Of a stretch of DNA of 5,307 nucleotides, positions 1 to 5,307 are shown one piece after another. The notes under the pieces were generated by a model, which did no database searches, was not told the origin of the DNA, and saw only the letters and a list, made by a program, of their open reading frames with translations. Made by a program: the position numbers and the translations under genes. Within the stretch, counting starts at the first letter, position 1, and the number at the start of each line of letters is the position of its first letter. This DNA is from Phycisphaerales bacterium UBA7708 (lineage in GTDB: Bacteria > Planctomycetota > Phycisphaerae > Sedimentisphaerales > Anaerohalosphaeraceae): NCBI GenBank assembly GCA_002482415.1, contig DLFY01000203.1, forward strand, positions 369 to 5,675, read 5' to 3'.

Positions 1-3000
1 CAGAGTCGTATATTGGCTTTGCGCTGCAAGCTTGAGCGGCAGACTTGCTTTGAATAATGCGATGTATTCACTCTGTTCCTGGTCGGAGATGGAATAGCGG
101 ATCTGGCCGACCAGTTCCAGCAGAAACATACAGCGACGGGCGGCAGGAAGTGAGGTCACGGCCCGCTGGACAATGCCTGTACGCTGGTTGGGTTCTGAAT
201 ACGACAGAATTTCCGCCAGCCGAACAACCTGTTTTTCGCCATCCTCTGCATATCGATAAGCCCGTTCCGGCGGATAATAAGACTTATAATGGCTTCGAAT
301 CAAAGTCATATCCACCAGATGCTGTATATCTGCGTCCGCTGCATTGGCGGCGGCAATCTGAGAAAGCAGCCCTTTTCTGTCAGTCTCCGACAGGATGGGC
401 CAGACGGCGTCAATGAGCCGGTTTGCCGCGATATACCGCTTTGCAGAAGGAGCTGCTGATAAAGCGGTCACCTGTTTTGAGATAACCCGCCTGAGCAGTT
501 CGGGTTTGCCCAATAATAGCGCCGATGTCAGTTCAACCGACTGCAACTGGTCATCGGGCAATCCCGGTTTGCGTGACAGAATTTCTTCCATCCACCGCTG
601 GGCCTGCTCATCATTATTCGATAAAATGGCTTTCATCAGGGCCTGATACACCACCTCATCGGTCAGTGCGGATAAGTCCGATGTGTCCAGAGAATCAGGC
701 GACAGCCATTGCAGCTGCCGGGGCCATAGTTTTTTATCAATCTTACCGGCAATGTCAAAGGCAGACTTTATATCCCCTCCCGCAAGTCGATTTTGAATCA
801 TTTCCGTCAGCAATTCCGGCTTGTCGAGAACTTTCTGAACCAGCGGCTCCACATGCTTATTCAGGCGGGTCATATCTTCCCGCGCCAGGCATATCTGTTC
901 GTAATCCTTCCATAACCGCACCAGCCTGGCATACGCAATGGGATCCGATTTCAGATCCTGCTGTTTAAGAGTATCCAGCGATGTTTCAAAATAGTGCAGG
1001 GTGTCGGCAGCCTGTTTGTCTGCTGCCATCGTTGACAGCAACCCGTGCAGAGCAATCTGAAAATAGCGATCTTCAGCCTGGGTGTTCTTTACAGGTGTTT
1101 TTTGTCCATTTCCTGAATTTTCATGAGGCGCCGACAGGCTGTTGAGAGTCAACTGATAGAGTCGGAAATACTCCTGCCAGGCATCCTCATAATTCCCCTT
1201 GATTTCATGATAGGATGCGGAGCGAATCAGAAGCTGCGGATTGTCCGGCGCTACCGCAAGCGCCTCCCTGACCAGTAATTCGGCCTCATTAAACGCTCCG
1301 ATCCGATCATAGGCATCTGCAATCCCAAGGCACAGGCCGCTGTCTTCGAATAAATAGGGCGTGCGGTGAAACAGAAAATGGGCGGTTTTATATTCCCCGC
1401 GTTCCAGGAAGGATTTGCCCAGTTCGATGCCGGCATGCGGAGGAAGCTGGGTATCCATATAGACCAGGACGATGCCATAATCCAGCAATTCATCGGTCTG
1501 TTTTGAAGCGGCGGCACGCTGGATTTCCTGCAATAAGGCCACGCGGCCATCCGGTGCATAGATTGCGGCCGGGAACAAAAACTCGGCGTAATCGCCCCCT
1601 CCGGCGATTTCAGACAGCACATCCACCGCAAGCCGATAGAAAAAGACTTTATCCGGGGCCTGGGCAATGCGGGCATAGATATGGACCAAGGCATTTTCCA
1701 GACGCGTCGCATCCGCTTTAAGATTCAGCAAGGCATCAACTGCCACAGTGAATAAATCGTCCGAAACCTCATCGGCCAGAAGCGTGGACAGGGTCGAAAT
1801 GGCTTCCTCTTTCCGCCCGGCCTTGGCCGCGGCGTTGGACCACAGGAGCCATGTTTCAGCGGCGGGCGATTCCTGCCGCAGCAATTGTCCATAAGCCTCC
1901 ATCGCCAGTTCAGGACGCTCCAGGAGGTCCCAGATTCCGGCCGTATATTCCAAATCGATGGTGTTGACCTGCCGGCTGGACTGTATGGACTTTACAACGC
2001 TTAATGCATCTTTTTCATCCCCTTTTTCCACCGCCAGCAGGGCCAATTGGCGATAGTAATCACCGCTGTGCAATGGATCTTTTTCAATCAGGCGGAATAA
2101 AACTCGACGGCAGCGACCATATTCACGACATCGCAAATAAATTCGATATTGCCACTCCAGAGATTTAACATCCATATCACCGCAATATTGCCTGACCAGT
2201 TCCACGGCTGCGATGGAATCCCCCACTGATACATACAAATCCACCAGCAGTTCCAGTATGCGGGTATCCGGCCCATTTTTCTCCAGCGATTCCTCCAGTT
2301 CGATGGCCAGAGAAGCCAGCTGCCCCGTTCGAGAAGCGACTTCCAGCAGGCGAGGCTGAATTTGATACAATAAGGCCGGCTGACGACAGTCTTTCCACAA
2401 AGTCAGCCATGCCTGGTAGGCCTGTTCAAAATTGCCGTTTTTCTCATGAAGCCAGGCCACACGCATCTGGACATCCACCGCCTGCGTCCGAAGATAAATC
2501 TGGCGATACTGTTCTATTGCCCGTGTATATTGCCCCAGTTTTTCATAATACTGGGCGATTTCATAATCCTGCCGCTCGTTGAGCTTCACTGTATTTTGCA
2601 GTGTATCAAGCATTTCAATCGCACCGGCCTGATTGCCGCGGGATAACATTAATGTGACTCGGAAGATACCAGCGGCATAACGCTGGGAGTCCACCTGTTT
2701 CATGACTCTGTCGGCTGCGGTGTCTGCGATATCATAAAAAGCCATACCGGCGGCATTCTGTGCGATAAACAGCCAATTTTCAGACAATTCCGGGTTCGAG
2801 AGCATCGCCTCCAGCATTTGAGCCGCCTGGATACGATCTCCCTGAATCAGGCAGGCACGAACCTGGCCGAGCATGAATGCGACGTTGGTTTTCCCTTTTT
2901 GACCTGATTGGAGTGACACAGCCGTCTGATCGTTACTGCGATCAACAGACATATCAATAATCTGCTGTTCCAGTCTCACTTTATCCGCTTCATTGAATGC

Positions 3001-5307
3001 GGGCAGGGATTCTATTTTTTCATAAAGACGCTTAAGCCCGTTTAAGTCACTATTAAGGCCGTAAAGCAGCTCCAAAATACGACAGTGGTGTTTCAGGAAT
3101 GGCTCCGAAGCCAGCAGCCGGGTTTCGAAGCGGTCCCGCTTGTCCGATTTTTCAGCCATCCGCAGCGCCCAGGCCAGGGCATATTTACGGTCATTATCGG
3201 TCTTTGCCAATTGGGAGGCCTGCTGAAACGCATCATAAGCCTGAGCGTATTCTGTTAGTTTATACAAGTAAAAGCCCGTCAGCATGCCATCGGAGAAATC
3301 GGGTATCTGTGAAGACGCCCCAAGCGTCCGGGCGGAAGCAAAATCGCCGCACAATACTGCCACAGTTTTAAGATTGGCCGACTCACTGCCCAGCATCGAA
3401 ACCATATCCGGAAACAGGGGGCGATGGCTGTTGGGATCCATTCGAACATAGATATTCCGGGGGGAAGGATTTACCGACGATATGTTCGTATTCTCTGTCT
3501 CCACGGCGGCAAACGTCGCAGAGGAAGAAATCAGCAGAAAACCCACCCAGACGGCAAGGCTCTTTCGTAAAGACAGCGGAAGCCGTCGAATCAGGATATG
3601 GAGTAAAAATAATATCATGGAGAATCCGATACAATAAGGCCATAATTCGAGGGTTCCAGCCGGGGCTTCCGCGGACTGGGACACGGCATGCCTGCCGGAT
3701 AAGCCGCTCAGTCTGTCGATAAGCTGATGGTCGGATTGGTAGGCTTTGATTTCAGGAACTGGATTGGCACTGAAGCCGCTTTGAGCGATAATTTGATCGG
3801 GACTTTTTTCAATATCAATATGATAGAACCCTTCGGGCAAATCATGGATGGAAATATGAGCCGTGCGACCATCTCGAAAGGACAAAGGCAGTCGCAATTT
3901 CTCGTTTTCGTCGGAATAAAGCACCAGAGTCTGCGGCACAGCAGAGTCCGATGGAATCCGATTATTATTCTGGACCTGAACATCAAACCTGTTGTTATTC
4001 TGTCGGACCTGAACAGCAATATCCTGGTTTTGTGTGCGATATATTTTTCGTGCTGCATTGGCAACCATGCGAGAAATATCCGTATCCGCGGTCTGCTGAT
4101 GAAATAAATCCACGGACCAGAATGCCACCTGTCCGAGGCTGTAATTCCACAGGCTGATCATCGGCTGACCGCTTGAAAATTCAACAACGGCCTGCCCCCC
4201 TTTTTTGATTTGCGCCGGCAGATAATCCCAACTGCCGACAAGTTTATCGATGGATATGCCCGACAGTACCGTCGATGGATAGCGTGCCGCAAGCGGTTCT
4301 GTGGTATGACGGTAGGGAGACCCGGTTTTATCGAGGACGGTCTTAAAATTCATATCCGGCAAGATAAACCGTTCTTCGGCATGGAAAAATCCACCCTGTT
4401 CCCACTGGGACAATTCGGCCATAAAACCGGTGTGGGTGGCCGGACCGACCAGAATCGTCGAAACAGAAATGCGGCTGTCGGCAATCTTTCTGAGCAGAGC
4501 TTCATAGTTGGCATTTTCCACGCCTCCGTCGGATATGACGACAATATGCCGAGTGGTGCTGTTCACATTCAGCAGAGCATAATAGGCTTCTTCCATGGCG
4601 GGAATAATTACAGTCCCTCCGCCGGCGGTCAGGCGATTCAGGGCACGGTACAAATCAAGCTGATTGGCCGCGGATTGAATGGGGGCAGCCCATCGTCTAT
4701 TGCCGTAAAACTCGACAATACCCGCCTTGTCATACGGAGCAAGGCGACTTATTGCCCGGCGGGCTATTTCCCGAGCGACGGCGATTCTCGAGCCCGTCAT
4801 ACTGCCCGAGGTATCGACGATAAACACCACGGTTGTGTCGGGATTGGTTTTCTTGCCGTCCTGATAGAGGCTGACCGGCAATAGTTCGGCCAGCGGTCCT
4901 TCTGCAAGCAGCCGGTCGGCCACCAGTTGGGGGCCGGGGAAGACCATCAGCCCCATCCCCGCATCCACCGCCTGGCGAATCCGGTCGATGTGCCGGCCGG
5001 TCAGAATGTCCTGATCGGCATCCGCGATAAACAATGCATCAATAGTGCTTAAATCCATCTGTTCGGACCAGATTTGAACCTCTGCCGTCTCGGACAGCCA
5101 GTTCTGAATGGCCTGATAGGCTTTGTCTGTTGTGCTTTTGTCCCATACAGCAACAACCGGTTTCCGCAGGACCGAAACAGAGACCCGCTGCTGATTATTG
5201 TCTTTACCGGTATCAGCCGCACTTTCGATTGCAACCTCATAACGGACTATTGACGCTTCAGAGGTGTCAACAGGTACACTCAGTTCGTTAAGCCCGGGCT
5301 GAACCGT
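1..5307 (-). CDS. Partial giant membrane protein: GATase1-like/VWA domain fused to a long TPR solenoid (both ends missing)
   Basis: One frame is open across all 1769 codons, with no start or stop inside the window, so this is an internal fragment of a gene longer than 5.3 kb. Domains in order: end of an Ig-like/CARDB-like beta domain (1-47), GATase1-like segment (49-146), VWA domain with full MIDAS (158-322), second GATase1-like segment (340-425), beta-rich domain (426-520), transmembrane helix (555-573), basic turn (574-583), second hydrophobic helix (584-601), linker (602-672), then TPR-rich helical repeats to the window edge. The first 575 residues match in order the C-terminal part of BatA-like GATase1/VWA membrane proteins, which usually stop after the LWP transmembrane helix. 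The role is unknown. Metal-dependent ligand binding by the VWA domain and protein-protein scaffolding by the TPRs at the membrane are inferred from the folds. Regulation cannot be judged because the promoter region is outside the window. The reading frame is very secure; the family assignment of the first third is good; the biological role is open. Confidence 0.95.
1147..1341 (-). repeat. Pair of well-formed TPR units (residues 1323-1387)
   Basis: The first unit contains GIADAYDRIGAFNEAELL followed by VREALAVAPDNPQ, with the classical G-8, Y-11-like and A-20 positions and the P at 32. The second contains SASYHEIKGNYEDAWQEY. These are the most canonical TPRs outside the main array. Confidence 0.8.
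1765..2886 (-). repeat. Array of about eleven consecutive TPR-like units, period about 34 residues (residues 808-1181)
   Basis: Unit starts fall near residues 808, 844, 877, 912, 946, 980, 1014, 1048, 1081, 1115 and 1148, which is a spacing of 33-36 residues (about 102 bases). Good examples are the unit at 912 (EIAQYYEKLGQYTRAIEQY), the unit at 946 (VAWLHEKNGNFEQAYQAW) and the unit at 1148 (WSNAAAKAGRKEEAISTL). The units share pattern but little identity, and no obvious DNA-level repeat remains, so this is an old, diverged array and not a recent expansion. Confidence 0.8.
3148..3291 (-). repeat. First TPR pair of the solenoid (residues 673-720)
   Basis: The stretch contains GFYLYKLTEYAQAYDAFQQA, a standard TPR helix pair, then a second helix pair with RKYALAWALRMAEKSDKRD. 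It is the earliest recognisable repeat after the membrane hairpin and follows a linker of about 70 residues. Confidence 0.7.
3505..3558 (-). other. Transmembrane helix 2 or internal signal-peptide-like segment (residues 584-601)
   Basis: After the basic turn RRLPLSLRKS comes LAVWVGFLLISSSATFAA and then a polar stretch beginning VETENTN. The segment has a basic n-region, a hydrophobic core and a small-residue end with T598-F599-A600, which fits the -3/-1 rule for signal peptidase I. It can therefore act as a second membrane helix carrying the chain back out. If cleaved after A600 it would release the TPR half. No convincing ribosome binding site and start codon precede it, so it is treated as internal to the gene. 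Confidence 0.75.
3589..3645 (-). other. Transmembrane helix 1 (residues 555-573)
   Basis: The stretch LWPYCIGFSMILFLLHILI is followed directly by RRLPL. An LWP-led hydrophobic helix ending in a basic pair is the typical C-terminal anchor of GATase1/VWA membrane proteins. By the positive-inside rule the RR end is cytoplasmic, which puts the VWA part outside. Confidence 0.85.
3748..4032 (-). other. Protein region: beta-rich, possibly Ig-like domain (residues 426-520)
   Basis: Short alternating strands are visible: DIAVQVRQ, RFDVQVQ, QTLVLYSD, LRLPLSF, TAHISIHDL and GFYHIDIE. The ending LPEGFYHIDI resembles the last strands of Ig-like or fibronectin-type sandwiches (P-x-G-x-Y-x-[VI]-x-[VI]). 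It lies between the GATase1-like part and the membrane helix, as in related proteins. A short near-repeat (QVRQNNNR, then QVQNNNR) falls in its first two strands. Confidence 0.5.
4033..4290 (-). other. Protein domain: second GATase1-like segment after the VWA domain (residues 340-425)
   Basis: The segment runs from LAARYPSTVLSGI through KKGGQAVVEFSSGQPMISLWNYSLGQVAFWSVDL to a helix near ISRMVANAARKIY. In the BatA-like GATase1/VWA family this place carries the pattern HP-x-L-x-G-[IV], then a strand pair with [DQ]P-[LM]-[LI]-x-x-W, then Y-G-[LQ]-G-[RQ]-V-x-x-[FW]-[TS]-x-D. The match is residue by residue in order. It suggests the VWA domain is inserted within one GATase1-like fold whose two halves flank it. 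It also marks this protein as a family member and not merely as carrying a stand-alone VWA domain. Confidence 0.7.
4342..4836 (-). other. Protein domain: von Willebrand factor A (VWA) domain with complete MIDAS (residues 158-322)
   Basis: The first strand and metal loop read TVVFIVDTSGSM, giving the DxSxS motif at D165, S167 and S169. The next helix (RIAVAREIARRAISRL) and strand (DKAGIVEFYG) follow. The MIDAS threonine is T232 in AGGGT and the second acidic residue is D260 in VVISDGG. All five expected metal-coordinating positions are therefore present, so the site should bind a divalent cation (Mg2+ or Mn2+). The domain ends with the strand ISVSTILVG and a helix/strand pair near residues 295-322. 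VWA domains of this sort bind protein ligands through the metal; the ligand here is unknown. Confidence 0.93.
4801..4815 (-). other. MIDAS DxSxS metal-binding motif (D165-S169)
   Basis: The five codons read D-T-S-G-S on the minus strand, after four hydrophobic residues (VFIV) and before M-T-G-S. This is the canonical first MIDAS motif of VWA domains. Confidence 0.93.
4870..5163 (-). other. Protein domain: non-catalytic class I glutamine-amidotransferase-like segment (residues 49-146)
   Basis: The segment starts with the strand KPVVAVWD, followed by a helix (AYQAIQNWLSE) and a strand/aspartate turn (IDALFIADAD). It continues with a helix (HIDRIRQAVDAG), a buried strand (GLMVFPGPQ) and the closing motif PLAELLPV. 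This alternating alpha/beta layout and the PL-x-x-LLPV ending are typical of the GATase1-like piece just before the VWA domain in this family. At the nucleophile elbow, where a true amidotransferase has a cysteine, the sequence reads PGPQ, so glutamine hydrolysis is not expected. The fold probably serves as a structural or binding module. Confidence 0.7.
5167..5307 (-). other. Protein domain: end of an Ig-like/CARDB-like beta domain (residues 1-47)
   Basis: The visible protein begins with PGLNELSVPV, followed by VRYEVAIES, then DTGKDNN and VSVSVL. This order (PG-x-N turn, beta strand, R-Y-x-V strand, D-x-x-x-[DE]NN turn, last strand) is the usual end of the Ig-like domain that precedes the GATase1-like segment in BatA-type VWA membrane proteins. 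Only the last strands are present; the rest lies beyond base 5307. The assignment is from remembered family pattern, not from a search. Confidence 0.6.

Larger units (their letters stand above)
1..3390 (-). other. Protein region: TPR-rich alpha-helical solenoid, continuing past the window edge (residues 640-1769)
   Basis: More than 1100 residues are almost entirely paired amphipathic helices, with TPR hallmarks: small/large pairs near positions 8 and 11, A at 20, aromatic at 24, A at 27, and some P at 32. The clearest units are 673-720, 808-1181, 1292-1318 and 1323-1388. Residues 1389-1412 are a polar, glycine/asparagine-rich linker. From 1413 to the end the helices are less regular, and repeat boundaries are not safe to call by eye. 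TPR solenoids bind proteins or peptides; no enzymatic motif is seen in this region. Predicted location is outside the cytoplasmic membrane. Confidence 0.85.

Noticed and set aside
57..968. Three overlapping plus-strand open frames near the left edge
   Set aside because: They overlap one another in different frames and give low-complexity, arginine/proline/serine-rich translations. The minus-strand frame encodes clean amphipathic helices throughout the same stretch.
3383..3643. Minus-strand open frame of 86 codons in another frame, with an ATG at 3643
   Set aside because: It sits inside the main frame across the two membrane helices. Its hydrophobic look is frame-shifted echo, and it has no credible ribosome binding site.
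3505..3645. A gene boundary with a separate TPR gene starting at the signal-peptide-like helix
   Set aside because: The frame is unbroken across the seam. The only nearby in-frame ATG (M564) is inside the first membrane helix, and no Shine-Dalgarno-like sequence suits a start near residues 575-583. It is kept as a fusion, with the alternative noted.
3727..4107. Plus-strand open frame of 126 codons
   Set aside because: Antisense to the beta-rich region of the minus-strand gene, with no family pattern and no separate regulatory context.
4210..4884. Plus-strand open frame of 224 codons
   Set aside because: It lies exactly antisense to the VWA and GATase1-like coding sequence. Its translation shows no recognisable domain, and the minus-strand frame there carries a clear MIDAS motif. 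It is a shadow of the real gene.
1..5307. Non-coding features: tRNA, rRNA, CRISPR, insertion sequence ends, terminators
   Set aside because: No cloverleaf-like, regularly spaced direct-repeat, terminal inverted-repeat or hairpin-plus-T-run structure was noticed by eye, and every base is accounted for by the minus-strand coding frame.

Overview
The whole window is the inside of one very large gene on the minus strand. Read from base 5307 down to base 1, the frame runs through 1769 codons (5307 = 3 x 1769) with no stop. Neither the start codon nor the stop codon lies in the window. The sequence shows no second gene, RNA gene, intergenic gap, promoter, terminator, mobile element or CRISPR array. 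Residue numbers below count from base 5307 as residue 1 of the visible fragment.

The visible protein has two halves. Residues 1-575 look like the C-terminal part of a known type of membrane-anchored von Willebrand factor A (VWA) protein. The order is: the end of an Ig-like/CARDB-like beta domain, a non-catalytic glutamine-amidotransferase-like (GATase1-like) segment, a VWA domain with a complete MIDAS metal site (D165, S167, S169, T232, D260), a second GATase1-like segment, a beta-rich domain, and a transmembrane helix starting LWP and ending IRRL. Proteins of this type usually end about there. Here the frame continues through a basic turn into a second hydrophobic helix that looks like a signal peptide. 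It then continues into more than 1100 residues of alpha solenoid, including at least eleven consecutive tetratricopeptide (TPR)-like units at a regular spacing of about 34 residues.

The likely topology is a cytoplasmic hairpin at residues 574-583, with both the VWA part and the TPR part outside the cytoplasmic membrane. The missing N-terminus (beyond base 5307) would be expected to hold a BatA-type pair of transmembrane helices and the rest of the beta domain. The missing C-terminus lies beyond base 1. VWA and TPR modules occur on separate proteins in Bat (BatA-E) aerotolerance operons, so this gene may join in one chain modules that elsewhere act as partners. That is inference.

Organism: a bacterium of balanced base composition. 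Giant VWA/GATase1-like membrane proteins and long exported TPR proteins are common in Planctomycetota and related PVC lineages. A planctomycete, perhaps an anaerobic Phycisphaerae-type organism, is a reasonable but low-confidence guess.
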